In this document: positions 45,620-54,990 of the stretch, piece by piece
Layout: the number at the start of each line of letters is the position of its first letter
Position numbering within the stretch: the stretch's first letter is position 1
From: CAYLZW01 sp964388085
GTDB taxonomy: Bacteria; Myxococcota; UBA727; CAYLZW01
Direction of reading: 5' to 3'
NCBI GenBank assembly: GCA_964388085.1
Contig: CAYLZW010000002.1
Location: 1 to 64,000 of the forward strand
Length of the DNA: 64,000 nucleotides
The notes under the pieces: model-generated
Databases searched by the model: none
What the model saw: only the letters and a program-made list of their open reading frames with translations
What the model was told of the DNA's origin: nothing
Position numbers and translations under genes: made by a program

Positions 45620-46584
45620 CAACCGGCCACGAAGACGTTGAAAGACTTCGGGCGCTCCGCGAAGTCGCGAAAGCGGCCGCGGATGTCGATGAGGCCGATC
45701 ATCTCGGTGCGCCGTCGGGCGTCGATGTTGACGACGAGCTGGGAGCAAGACTCGTACACCGTGAACAGGCCGAGGCCGGCGCCGCCGGAGCGATCGCTTA
45801 TCTGATCGTCTCCCCGACGGAAGCAGCGGCCCAGGTAGTCGACGATCGTGTTCGCGCCGAGGGAGCCGAAGGGGTCGCTGACCGCGCAGCCAAGCGTGCG
45901 CCCGTCCGACGAGAGCACCACCTCGATGCCCTCGCCGCGCTGCAACGACACAGGCTCCCCCCGCTTCAGGTGGGAGAAGCGCTCGGCGCCGTGCTCGTCG
46001 ATGGGCGCGTTGTAGATGGCGTTCGTCGTCAGCTCGTCGACCACCGTACAGAAGAGCTCCACCATGCGGCTCTGCGTGCCGAGGGCCTCCGCCAGCGCGC
46101 GCGCCTGCTCGCGGATCGCGTCGCGCCCGCCGCTGTTGTCGAGCGTGAAGCGCAGGTGCGAGGCGCCCCAGGGGAAGTACTTCTCGATGCCGAAGATCTC
46201 GTCACGCAGGATCTTCTGCACCGTGATGAGCAGCTCCTGCCCGTCGACCTCCTCGTGGCGGCCGAGCATGTTGCGCACGCCGAGCTCGCCGAACAGCACC
46301 GACAGAGCCTCCGGCCGGCGCACCGCCGAGCACAGCACGAGGCGTCCACGGTCGCGCTCTGCACAGAAGCGCTGAACGGACCGGGCCCGCTCCTGATCGT
46401 CGAGAGCGTCGTAGTTCAACAGTACGAGGTCGAAGGCGCGCGCGGGAGCGTCCTCGACGCGCTCCACGGTGTCGACGTGAGGCACGATGGAGCGCAGCAC
46501 GCGGGCCACCGAGCGCGCGTGCTGCTTGTCCGCATCTACCAGGAGCCCGGACAGCGCGCCGGGTTCCTCGGGGCTCGGCGGCAT
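45619..46584 (-). CDS. Pseudo-receiver/RsbW-like ATPase protein, copy 1
   Basis: The product has 321 residues. The N-terminal receiver-like domain (about 10-125) begins LLVDADKQHARSVARVL, so the acidic pocket is present, but the strand that normally carries the phosphoacceptor reads LVLLNYDAL, with Asn in place of the first acidic candidate. The C-terminal GHKL ATPase domain has DELTTNAIYNAP (N-box, Asn188), VSDPFGSL (Asp237) and GGAGLGL (267-273). It lacks a dimerisation/His-phosphotransfer domain, so it resembles anti-sigma kinases rather than sensor His kinases. It sits between two STAS-kinase fusions with gaps of two bases or less, which argues for direct partnership. Confidence 0.87.
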   Translation of the reverse strand: MPPSPEEPGALSGLLVDADKQHARSVARVLRSIVPHVDTVERVEDAPARAFDLVLLNYDALDDQERARSVQRFCAERDRGRLVLCSAVRRPEALSVLFGELGVRNMLGRHEEVDGQELLITVQKILRDEIFGIEKYFPWGASHLRFTLDNSGGRDAIREQARALAEALGTQSRMVELFCTVVDELTTNAIYNAPIDEHGAERFSHLKRGEPVSLQRGEGIEVVLSSDGRTLGCAVSDPFGSLGANTIVDYLGRCFRRGDDQISDRSGGAGLGLFTVYESCSQLVVNIDARRRTEMIGLIDIRGRFRDFAERPKSFNVFVAG

Positions 46585-46586
46585 GG

Positions 46587-48791
46587 CTACTCCAGCTCCG
46601 TGTCGTGCTTGCGGACGCGGGTGTGGAGGCTCGCCACCGCCCGGGCGCGCGCGCTGCCGTCGATGGTGTCGGTGGCGTCGAGGCCGCCGGTCTCGTGCGT
46701 GGGCGTCAGCAGCGGCGCGGACAGCTCGCCGCCCTCGAGCGCCTTCTCGACGAGACCCTCGAGCCACTGCGCGAGGTGGGCCGACGTCGCGGCGCGGCCC
46801 ATCCCCATGAGGGCCGTCTCGAGGCCGAGCTGCAGATCGCGAGCGCTGCGGAAGCGCTCGTCGTGCTCGCGCCGCAGGGCCTGCTCCACGAGCTGCTCGA
46901 GCGAGCGCGGGCAATCGGCGCGCCGCTCGCGCACGCGGGGGATGGCCGCGTTCAACACGGCGTGCATGGAGCTGTACTCACTGTCGCGACGAAAGAGCGG
47001 CTCCCCGACGAGGATCTCCCAGAGCACGAGCCCGGTCGCGAACACGTCGCTGCGCGCGTCCACCGGCCCGAGCTGTCCGTTGATCTGCTCCGGCGCCATG
47101 TAGACGACCTTGCCCTTCAGTTGCCCCGAGCGCGTCTGGAAGAACGAGTTCGCCACCTTCGAGACGCCGAAGTCCGTCAGCTTCACGGCGCCCGCGTTCG
47201 AGAGGAGGATGTTGTGCGGGCTCACGTCCCGGTGGACGATGCCGAGCGCGTTCCCCTCTTCGTCGGTGCAGGTGTGCGCGGCGTGGAGCCCCGCGCAGAT
47301 GTCACTCGCGATGCGACAAGCGAGCTCGATGGGCACGCGCTGCTCGAGGCGACGAGCGGCCGTCAGCACGGTGCGCAGGTCCCAGCCCTTCACGTACTCC
47401 ATGGCGATGAAGTAGGCGTCGCCTTCCTGGCCGAGCTCGAAGATCTGCACGACGTTCGGGTGGGTGATGGCGGCGGCGACGCGCGCCTCCTGCAACAACA
47501 TCCCCGAGAACTGCTGGTGACGTGCGAACTCCGGCAGGATCTTCTTCAGCGCTACGCGCTTGACGAAGCCTTGTGGGCCACGCTGCGTCGCCAGGAACAC
47601 CTCGGCCATGCCGCCGCGCCCGAGCAGGCGCACGCTCTCGTACTTCGAGAGCAGGGACTGGGTCTCGACCCGAGGGTTCGAGCCGCTGCTGGCCGTGCTG
47701 ACCTCCGACGTCGACACGCCCGCGAGCGCGACGCCGGGGTGCGCGTCGAGGTACGCCTTGACGTCGAGCGGGATGGCGGGCGCCATCAACGCCAGCGCGC
47801 GCTGGACGCTCTCCGCGCGATCGGTGCGCAACACGGCGCTGCCGCACACCGCGCAGCCCAGCGCACCCCCGCCGACGTGCGCCTTCAACGTGCCGGCGTC
47901 GAGCTCGACGTCGATCGGTCCGCATTTGCCGCACGACGCGCGCACGAGGACGGTGGCGACGCGCCCCTTCGCGCGGGCGAGCGCGCTCTCATCCAGCATC
48001 CCGGCCACGCGGAGCGGCAGGCGCGCGAGATAGACCTCGGCGCCGCCGATGTGCATCAGCTCGTCGAGGCGGCGCTCGCCCCCGGGCGCGATCTCGGTGA
48101 TGCCCGCCAGCACGGCCACGACCACGCCCTCGAGGCCGTCGACGAGGCGCTTGAAGCGGGACTTCTTGTCGATGGCGCCCTGCAGCCAGAAGCCGGTGAC
48201 CTTGCCGTGCACCTCTTTCTGAACGGCGAGCTGCGCCGGTGCGTGCGCGGGCGCCTTCCCGAGCGCGCGATCGACGATTCCCTCCAGCTCACGCGCGAGC
48301 TTTGGCGGACGCTGGCTCGAGACGAACGAAAAGTACGCCTCGGGCGAGTCGTCGAACTCGGCCTCCTCGCCGCAAGCCTCGCAGCGGTGCACGGGCGCTT
48401 CGCCGCGCGCCACGTGCTCGTCGTCGTGACGCAGGTCGATCAGCACCTCGCTCTCGTGATCGCAGTGCTCGCAGAGGTACGGCAGGTACATGCTGACCAG
48501 CGCGCCGTTCCCGGCGAACCCGGCCACCATGTTGAACTGCGAGACCAGCGCCGGCCGCGCGTTCACGAAGCAGTAGACGTCGGCCGCGAGGCTCCGGAGG
48601 GCGGCGACCCATTCGCGTACGCCGAAGGACGTAATGCGCCGAACCCCGTCGAGATCGACGACGACCGCGCCGGCGAGCCCGTCGACCATCGCCCGGCTGG
48701 CGAAGTCCGCGTCGATCTCGCCGGAGAGGCGCACGATGGCACCTCCCGGGACGGCGAGCTTGTCGATGCGAAGCTGTGGATCTTTCGGCAT
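46587..48791 (-). CDS. STAS-like/zinc-ribbon – Hanks kinase fusion, copy A
   Basis: The product has 734 residues and is the first gene of the cassette. The STAS-like part has VVVDLDGVRRITSFGVREWV (Ser55). Zinc ribbons: CEHC (107-110) and CEAC (137-140), then EFDDSPEAYFSFV. After the second STAS-like region a further Cys set (CGKC and CAVC) is present, as in copy C. The kinase part has LGRGGMAEVFLATQ, ALKKILPEF, HRDVSPHN, DFGVSK and VVYMAPEQ. It is closest to copy C in sequence and length. The ATG at 48791 was chosen over an upstream TTG because the other copies begin at the same place relative to LRIDK. The 278 bases upstream contain no gene and probably the operon promoter, though no clear box was seen. 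Confidence 0.9.
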   Translation of the reverse strand: MPKDPQLRIDKLAVPGGAIVRLSGEIDADFASRAMVDGLAGAVVVDLDGVRRITSFGVREWVAALRSLAADVYCFVNARPALVSQFNMVAGFAGNGALVSMYLPYLCEHCDHESEVLIDLRHDDEHVARGEAPVHRCEACGEEAEFDDSPEAYFSFVSSQRPPKLARELEGIVDRALGKAPAHAPAQLAVQKEVHGKVTGFWLQGAIDKKSRFKRLVDGLEGVVVAVLAGITEIAPGGERRLDELMHIGGAEVYLARLPLRVAGMLDESALARAKGRVATVLVRASCGKCGPIDVELDAGTLKAHVGGGALGCAVCGSAVLRTDRAESVQRALALMAPAIPLDVKAYLDAHPGVALAGVSTSEVSTASSGSNPRVETQSLLSKYESVRLLGRGGMAEVFLATQRGPQGFVKRVALKKILPEFARHQQFSGMLLQEARVAAAITHPNVVQIFELGQEGDAYFIAMEYVKGWDLRTVLTAARRLEQRVPIELACRIASDICAGLHAAHTCTDEEGNALGIVHRDVSPHNILLSNAGAVKLTDFGVSKVANSFFQTRSGQLKGKVVYMAPEQINGQLGPVDARSDVFATGLVLWEILVGEPLFRRDSEYSSMHAVLNAAIPRVRERRADCPRSLEQLVEQALRREHDERFRSARDLQLGLETALMGMGRAATSAHLAQWLEGLVEKALEGGELSAPLLTPTHETGGLDATDTIDGSARARAVASLHTRVRKHDTELE

Positions 48792-49069
48792 CTGTTTGGA
48801 CGTCGACGGGGGCAACGAAGCGGCGCTTCATCCTCGCCTCCCCCCGTATCGTTGTCCAGGCGACCGCGTCGGGGTGAGACACGCGCACCGGCACCGGACG
48901 GCAGTGCGAGCGTTCCCCACAGCCGTTCCGCCACAGCGCGACAGGTTGCCCCCGTCGGCGAGCCGGGCCGTGAGCGTGCATGCCGTGCCAGGCGCCCGCG
49001 GAGCACGCAGCGGCTGGCGCGGTGTCTGCTTCGTTTGCGCTCACGTCATCACGACGCCGGGAGCCGCTC

Positions 49070-50947
49070 ATGAGCGAGAACGTCAGCGAATATATGATCC
49101 GCCGCCTCATCGACTGGGGCATCGACCGCATCTTCGGCTACCCCGGCGACGGCATCAACGCGTTCCTGGGCGCGCTCGACGAGCGGCAGGACGCCGTGCG
49201 CTTCATCCAGACGAGACACGAAGAGCTGGCGGCCTTCATGGCGTGCGCGCACGCGAAGTTCACCGGCAAGGTCGGTGTGTGCCTCGCCACCTCCGGGCCC
49301 GGCGCGATTCATCTCCTGAACGGCCTCTACGACGCGGCCAAGGACCACCAGCCCGTCGTCGCCATCATCGGGCAGCAGGCCAGCACGGCGCTCGGCACCG
49401 ACTATCAGCAGGAGGTGGACCTGCCGAACCTGTTCAAGGACGTCGCCCATCTGTTCTGTCACACCTGCATGACGCCGGCGCAGGCACGCCACCTCATAGA
49501 CCGCGCGGTCCGCATCGCGATGGCGGAGCGCGACGTCACTTGCATCATCGTGCCGAACGACGTGCAGGAGATGGACGCGGTGACGAGCCCAGCGCGCACG
49601 CACGGCACGACGCTCTCCGGCATGGGCTGGAGCCCGCCGCGCGTCATCCCGCACGACGACGACCTGCGCCGCGCCGCGGACGTCCTGAACGAGGGACAGC
49701 GCGTCGCCATCCTCGCGGGCGCCGGCGCGCTCGGCGCCGGGGAGGAGCTCGCTTCCGTCGCCAACCGGCTCGGCTCCGGGATCGCGAAGGCGCTGCTCGG
49801 GCGCGCCGTGCTGCCGGACGCGCTGCCCTATGTGACGGGCTCCATCGGCCTGCTCGGCACGAGGCCCACCGATCTCATGATGCAGCGCTGCGACACGTTG
49901 CTCATGGTCGGCTCGAGCTTCCCGTATTCCGAGTGGCTGCCGCGCGAGGGTCAGGCGCGTGGTGTGCAAATCGACTTGAAGCCGCGCATGCTCGGGCTCC
50001 GCTACCCCATGGAGGTGAACCTCTGCGGCGACGCACGCGAGACGCTGCGCGCGTTGCTGCCGCTGTTGCGTGACAAGCCGAACAAGGCGTTCCAGGAGGA
50101 GATCTTCGGCTGGGTGAAGGACTGGTGGGCGGTGCTCGAGGAGCGCGCGATGCTGGACGCCCAGCCCATCAATCCGCAGCGCGTCTTCTGGGAGCTCTCG
50201 CCGCTGCTCCCCGATCGATCGATCGTCACCGCCGACTCGGGCTCGGCCGCGAATTGGTGGGCGCGCGACCTCAAGCTGCGCGACGGCATGATGGCGTCGC
50301 TCTCCGGCAACCTGGCGACGATGGGGCCGGGCGTCCCCTACGCCATCGCGGCCAAGCTCGCGCACCCGGACCGCCTCGTCATCGCCTGCGTCGGCGACGG
50401 CGCCATGCAGATGAACGGGATCAACGGGCTCATCACCATCGCCGAGCTGTGGGAGGAGTGGGCCGACCCGCGCCTCATCGTGCTCGTGCTGAACAACCGG
50501 GATCTGAACCAGGTGACGTGGGAGCAGCGGGTCATGGCCGGCGATCCGAAGTTCAACACCTCACAGGTGGTGCCCGACTTCTCGTACGCGGGCTACGCCG
50601 AGCTCATCGGGCTCAAGGGCGTCCTGATGGAGCGCCCCGACGACATCGTCCCCGGCTGGGAGGAGGCGCTGGCCGCCAAGCGCCCCGTCGTCGTGGAGGC
50701 GATCACCGATCCGGAGGTGCCGCCGCTGCCGCCGCACATCAAGCTCGAGCAGGCGACGAAGTACGCGCAGGCGATCTTCAAGGGCGATCCGCACGGCTGG
50801 CGCGCCGTCAAACAGTCGGTGAAGGGGCTCTCCGCGCGCATCACGGGACCGGCGAAGAGCCACGCCGGCCGCGACGCCGGGAAGTCGCAGAGGAACCGCC
50901 GCGCCGGTAACGGCGGTGGCCCCCACGACGGGCGAGGCGACGAATGA
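49070..50947 (+). CDS. Thiamine-diphosphate-dependent enzyme (pyruvate oxidase/acetolactate synthase-like)
   Basis: The product has 625 residues. The N-terminal pyrimidine domain has FGYPGDGINAFLGAL and the catalytic Glu in TRHEELAAFMA. The middle domain follows, and the C-terminal PP domain carries GDGAMQMNGINGLITI and LNNRDLN, the GDG...NN magnesium/ThDP motif. It resembles thiamine-pyrophosphate-requiring proteins near PoxB (pyruvate:quinone oxidoreductase), but the exact substrate cannot be told. The tail of about 35 residues is Arg/Gly/His-rich and probably disordered. GGGAG lies seven bases before the ATG. The next gene overlaps by four bases, so this starts a four-gene operon that looks catabolic for sugar acids or 2-keto acids. 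Confidence 0.85.
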   Translation: MSENVSEYMIRRLIDWGIDRIFGYPGDGINAFLGALDERQDAVRFIQTRHEELAAFMACAHAKFTGKVGVCLATSGPGAIHLLNGLYDAAKDHQPVVAIIGQQASTALGTDYQQEVDLPNLFKDVAHLFCHTCMTPAQARHLIDRAVRIAMAERDVTCIIVPNDVQEMDAVTSPARTHGTTLSGMGWSPPRVIPHDDDLRRAADVLNEGQRVAILAGAGALGAGEELASVANRLGSGIAKALLGRAVLPDALPYVTGSIGLLGTRPTDLMMQRCDTLLMVGSSFPYSEWLPREGQARGVQIDLKPRMLGLRYPMEVNLCGDARETLRALLPLLRDKPNKAFQEEIFGWVKDWWAVLEERAMLDAQPINPQRVFWELSPLLPDRSIVTADSGSAANWWARDLKLRDGMMASLSGNLATMGPGVPYAIAAKLAHPDRLVIACVGDGAMQMNGINGLITIAELWEEWADPRLIVLVLNNRDLNQVTWEQRVMAGDPKFNTSQVVPDFSYAGYAELIGLKGVLMERPDDIVPGWEEALAAKRPVVVEAITDPEVPPLPPHIKLEQATKYAQAIFKGDPHGWRAVKQSVKGLSARITGPAKSHAGRDAGKSQRNRRAGNGGGPHDGRGDE

Positions 50948-52038
50948 GCGCCGAACCCCGTGTCGAGCGGCTCGGCGCCAGCGCCTACACGTTCCCGCTC
51001 GAAGAGGCGGAGTCAGACGGCACGCTCTCTTGGGACGCGGTCACCGTGGTGGTCGTCGAAGCGCACGCCGGAGGCCGCTATGGTCTCGGCTATGGCTACA
51101 CAGCGGCGGACGCCGCCCAGCTCGTCGAGGAGGAGCTGCGCGCGCAGGTGGAGGGCACCCCCGCGCTCGCCCCCGAGGTCGCCTGGCAGCGTTCACTCCG
51201 TCATCTTCGAAACTTTGGCACCCGTGGCATCGGCGCGACCGCCGTCTCGGCGGTGGACGTCGCGCTCTGGGACCTGAAGGCCAAGCTGCTCGACCTGCCG
51301 CTCGTGGATCTGCTCGGCGCCGTTCGCGACGAGATCGCCGTCTACGGCAGCGGCGGCTTCACCTCGCTGGATCCGTCGTCGCTGTGCGCGCAGCTCACGG
51401 ACTTCGCCGATCAGGGGATGATGCGCGTGAAGATGAAGGTGGGCCGCGCCCCCGACGAGGACGCCGCGCGGGTGGCGGCCGTGCGCGCCTCCCTCGACGA
51501 CGATATCGAGCTCTTCGTCGACGCCAACGGGGCGTACACCGAGAAGCAGGCGCTCCAGCTCGCGGCCGGCTTCGCCGACCAGGGAGTGACCTGGTTCGAG
51601 GAGCCCGTCTCCTCCGACAACCTGCGTGGGCTGCGCTTTGTTCGAGAGCGCTGCCCCGTAGGCATCTCCGTGAGCGCCGGCGAGTACGGCTACGCGCCCG
51701 GGGACTTTCGGCGCATGCTCGAGAGCCGCGCGGTGGATGTGCTGCAGGCGGACGCGACCCGCTGCCTCGGCGTCACCGGCTACCTGAAGGCGGCCGCCCT
51801 GGCCGAGGCGTTCTTCATCCCCCTCTCGTCGCACTGCGCGCCGGCGCTGCACGCTCACCTCGGCTGCGCGCTGCGCCAACAGATCCACGCGGAGTGGTTT
51901 CACGATCACGTAGTTATCGAATCGATGCTCTTCGACGGCGGACCGCGGCTCGTGGGCGGGACCCTGCGTCCTCTCCGTGACGCCGCCGGGCTCGGCCTCG
52001 TGCTGAAGCGCCAGGACGCGGAGCGCTTCGCCGCCTGA
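50944..52038 (+). CDS. Enolase-superfamily enzyme (mandelate racemase/muconate lactonizing type)
   Basis: The product has 364 residues. The capping domain is followed by a TIM barrel with KMKVG (the KxK base pair, near residues 163-165), DANGAY (metal ligand), WFEEP (metal ligand), AGEYGY (metal ligand), VLQADATRCLGVTGYLK and SSHCAPALH with a catalytic-type His. These fit acid-sugar dehydratases or racemases of the MR/MLE groups; the exact reaction is unknown. It is translationally coupled to the ThDP enzyme upstream and lies 15 bases before the FAD/Fe-S oxidoreductase gene, so its product may feed that enzyme. Confidence 0.88.
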   Translation: MSAEPRVERLGASAYTFPLEEAESDGTLSWDAVTVVVVEAHAGGRYGLGYGYTAADAAQLVEEELRAQVEGTPALAPEVAWQRSLRHLRNFGTRGIGATAVSAVDVALWDLKAKLLDLPLVDLLGAVRDEIAVYGSGGFTSLDPSSLCAQLTDFADQGMMRVKMKVGRAPDEDAARVAAVRASLDDDIELFVDANGAYTEKQALQLAAGFADQGVTWFEEPVSSDNLRGLRFVRERCPVGISVSAGEYGYAPGDFRRMLESRAVDVLQADATRCLGVTGYLKAAALAEAFFIPLSSHCAPALHAHLGCALRQQIHAEWFHDHVVIESMLFDGGPRLVGGTLRPLRDAAGLGLVLKRQDAERFAA

Positions 52039-52053
52039 GCGCAGGGAGGTCCG

Positions 52054-54990
52054 GTGTCCCAGCTCGTCCCTCTGGTCTCGTCCGTGGACCGGCGATGTCC
52101 GCCCGACGGCGAGGCCGATGCATCGCTGTACCACGCGCTCTCCGACGTCATCGAAGGCGACGTGCGCTTCGATCGCGCGCATCGGGCCATGTACGGCGTG
52201 GACGCGTCCAACTACCGGGAGATGACGATCGGCGTCGTGCGGCCGGAGCACGAGCTCGACGTGCTGCGCGCGCTCGAGGTGTGTCGAGCCTTCGGAGCGC
52301 CCGTGCTCGCGCGCGGCGGCGGCACGAGCCTCGCGGGCCAGACCTGTAACCACGCCGTCGTGCTCGACTTCACCGCGCACATGAACGAGGTGCTCGAGGT
52401 GGACGTCGAACGCCGGCTGGCGCGGGTCCAGCCGGGCGTCGTGCTGGACGCTCTGCGCGCGCGCACCCTGCCCCACGGCCTCACCTTCGGCCCCGACCCG
52501 GCGACGCACAACCGCTGCACGCTCGGCGGCATGATCGGCAACAACTCGTGCGGGACCCACGCGGTGCAAGCGGAGTTTTATGGGCCTGGCGCGAGGACCT
52601 CCGACAACGTCGCGCGGCTGCTCGTCGCCACCTATGACGGCGCCGTGCTGGACGTCGGCCCGACACCGCCGGAGGAGCTCGAGCGCGTCGTCGCGGGCGG
52701 CGGTCGCGTCGCGCAGATCTACCGCCGCCTGCGCCGCCTCGTGGAGACGCACGGCGATCTCATCCGCGAACGCTACCCGGACCTCCCCCGGCGCGTCAGC
52801 GGCTACAACCTGCCGGACCTCTTGCCCGAGAACGGCTTCGACGTCGGCAAGGCGCTCGTCGGCAGCGAGTGCACCTGCGTCATCGCGCTCGAGGCGACGC
52901 TGAAGCTCATCCCGGCGCTCCGAGAGCGCACCCTTGTCGTCTGCGCCTACGACAGCATCGATCAAGCCGCCGATCATGTCCCCGTGCTGCGCGAGCTCAA
53001 GCCGGTCGGCTGCGAGGCCTTCGACTGGCGCCTCGTCGAGCTGCTCGAACAGAGCGAGCAGTACCGCGACGCGCTGAAGGTGCTGCCCGAGGGGCGCGCG
53101 TGGATGCTCGTGGAGCTCGGCGCCGACACCCGGGAAGAGGCCCGCGAGAAGGCCGAGCGCGTCGTGCGGCGGCTCGAGGGACATCGGCTGCCGTGCCGGC
53201 TCCGCCTCGTCGACGACGAGGACGAACAGGCGAAGCTGTGGGCGGTGCGCGAAGCCGGCCTTGGTGTGACGGCGCACGTACCGGACATCGGGTTCTCCGC
53301 GCCGGGCTGGGAGGACGCCGCCGTGCCCCCTGAGAACCTGGGCGCCTACCTGCGTGACTTCGAGGCGCTCATGAGAGCGCTGCACCACGAGGGCGCGCTC
53401 TACGGACACTTCGGCCAAGGCTGCGTGCACACGCGCATCGACTTCGATCTGCATGACGAGGCCGGCGTGCGATCGTTCCGGGACTTCACCCGGCGCGCGG
53501 CCGAGCTCGTGGTCCATTACGGCGGGTCCCTCTCGGGAGAGCACGGCGACGGACGCGCGCGCGGCGACCTGCTGCCGCTGATGTTCGGTGACGACGGCGT
53601 CGAGATGATGCGCGAGTTCAAGCACATCTGGGATCCGGCGGGCAAGATGAACCCCGGCCGGGTCGTCGACGCGGAGCCGCGCGGCACGGACCTTCGCATC
53701 TTGCACTACCCGCCGGCGCAGCCCGACACGGTGTTCGGCTTTCCCGAGGACGAGGGCCGGCTGACCCACGCCGCGCTGCGCTGTGTCGGCATCGGTGAGT
53801 GCCGCCGCAGCGAGGGCGGCACCATGTGCCCGAGCTGGATGGTGACACACGAGGAGAAGCACTCGACGCGCGGCCGCGCGCACCTCTTGTGGGAGATGCT
53901 CGAGGGCGACGTCGTGCGAGACGGCTGGAAGAGCGAAGAGGTGAAGGACTCGCTCGAGCTGTGCCTGTCCTGCAAGGGCTGCAAGAGCGACTGCCCGGTG
54001 AACGTCGACATGGCGACGTACAAGGCGGAGTTCCTGTACCACTATTACCGAGGGCGCCTCCGGCCGCGCTCGGCCTATGCGTTCGGGTATGTGCATTTGT
54101 GGTCGAGGCTGGCGTCGCTCGCGCCGTGGCTGGCGAACTTCGTGGCGCACGCGCCCGGACTGTCGCGCGCGTTCAAGGTCGCCGCGGGGCTGCACGCGGA
54201 TCGGGAGCTCCCGCGCTTCGCCAAGACGACCTTTCGACGCTCGTTTCGCCCGGCGCCGGGGAGCGGCAGCGGGCGCCGCGTCCTCGTGTGGGTCGACACG
54301 TTCAACAATCACTTCCATCCGAGCGAGCTGCACGCGCTCGTCGACGTGCTGGCGCGGACGGGCTGCGCGCCCCAGCTCTCGCCTGCGCGCCTGTGCTGCG
54401 GCAGGCCGGCATACGAGTACGGACAGCTCGACGTCGCTCGAGGCCTCCTGCGTCAGGCGCTCGACGCGCTGGAGGGCGAGATCTCCCTCGGGACCCCCAT
54501 CGTCGGCCTCGAGCCGAGCTGCGTGTCGGTGTTTCGCGAGGAGCTGCCCGCGCTCTTTCCCGACGACCCGCGCGCGCAGCAGCTCTCCAAACAAGTGTTC
54601 ACGCTCGCGGAGCTCCTACGCGACGAACATCGCGACTGGTCGCTGCCCGAAATGCGCGGCCACGTGCTGCTGCACGGCCACTGTCACGACAAGTCGGTGC
54701 TCGGCTTCTCCCAGACGCCGTCGCTGCTGGAGGAGCTCGGCTTCGAGGTCGAGGTGCCCGACTCGGGCTGCTGCGGCATGGCCGGCGGCTTCGGCTACGA
54801 GCGCGAGAAGTACGACGTGAGCCGGGCCTGCGGGGAGCGCGTGCTGCTCCCCGCGGTGCGGGACGCCGAGGCGGGCAGCCTCATCTGCGCGGACGGCTTC
54901 TCCTGCCGCTCCCAGATCCGCGATCTCAGTCAGCGTGAAGCGCTCACGTTGCCCAGCGTGATCACGCGCGCGCTCGGGAGGCGAACATGA
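52054..54990 (+). CDS. FAD-linked oxidase/Fe-S oxidoreductase fusion (D-lactate/glycolate dehydrogenase-like)
   Basis: The product has 978 residues. Residues about 20-270 form the FAD-binding PCMH domain (VLARGGGTSLAGQTCNHAVV, FGPDPATHNRCTLGGMIGNN). About 270-545 are the FAD-oxidase C-terminal domain (YGGSLSGEHGDGRAR). Two ferredoxin-like 4Fe-4S clusters follow (CVGIGECRRSEGGTMCPS and CLSCKGCKSDCPVN), then two CCG domains (LCCGRPAYEYG, GCCGMAGGFG). Such fusions oxidise D-2-hydroxy acids and pass electrons to quinones. The GTG start has AGGGAGG upstream. Its stop overlaps the transducer-like gene by four bases. Confidence 0.92.
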   Translation: MSQLVPLVSSVDRRCPPDGEADASLYHALSDVIEGDVRFDRAHRAMYGVDASNYREMTIGVVRPEHELDVLRALEVCRAFGAPVLARGGGTSLAGQTCNHAVVLDFTAHMNEVLEVDVERRLARVQPGVVLDALRARTLPHGLTFGPDPATHNRCTLGGMIGNNSCGTHAVQAEFYGPGARTSDNVARLLVATYDGAVLDVGPTPPEELERVVAGGGRVAQIYRRLRRLVETHGDLIRERYPDLPRRVSGYNLPDLLPENGFDVGKALVGSECTCVIALEATLKLIPALRERTLVVCAYDSIDQAADHVPVLRELKPVGCEAFDWRLVELLEQSEQYRDALKVLPEGRAWMLVELGADTREEAREKAERVVRRLEGHRLPCRLRLVDDEDEQAKLWAVREAGLGVTAHVPDIGFSAPGWEDAAVPPENLGAYLRDFEALMRALHHEGALYGHFGQGCVHTRIDFDLHDEAGVRSFRDFTRRAAELVVHYGGSLSGEHGDGRARGDLLPLMFGDDGVEMMREFKHIWDPAGKMNPGRVVDAEPRGTDLRILHYPPAQPDTVFGFPEDEGRLTHAALRCVGIGECRRSEGGTMCPSWMVTHEEKHSTRGRAHLLWEMLEGDVVRDGWKSEEVKDSLELCLSCKGCKSDCPVNVDMATYKAEFLYHYYRGRLRPRSAYAFGYVHLWSRLASLAPWLANFVAHAPGLSRAFKVAAGLHADRELPRFAKTTFRRSFRPAPGSGSGRRVLVWVDTFNNHFHPSELHALVDVLARTGCAPQLSPARLCCGRPAYEYGQLDVARGLLRQALDALEGEISLGTPIVGLEPSCVSVFREELPALFPDDPRAQQLSKQVFTLAELLRDEHRDWSLPEMRGHVLLHGHCHDKSVLGFSQTPSLLEELGFEVEVPDSGCCGMAGGFGYEREKYDVSRACGERVLLPAVRDAEAGSLICADGFSCRSQIRDLSQREALTLPSVITRALGRRT

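Noticed and set aside
38557..46584. Sensor histidine kinases for the two GHKL ATPase proteins
   Set aside because: No HisKA/dimerisation domain with a phospho-accepting His is visible; the short form with N-box DEL(I/T)TNAIYNAP fits RsbW-type proteins better.
51193..54594. Minus-strand frame of 1133 codons
   Set aside because: Antisense to the MR/MLE and FAD/Fe-S genes, which have intact family motifs; composition is that of an antisense shadow.
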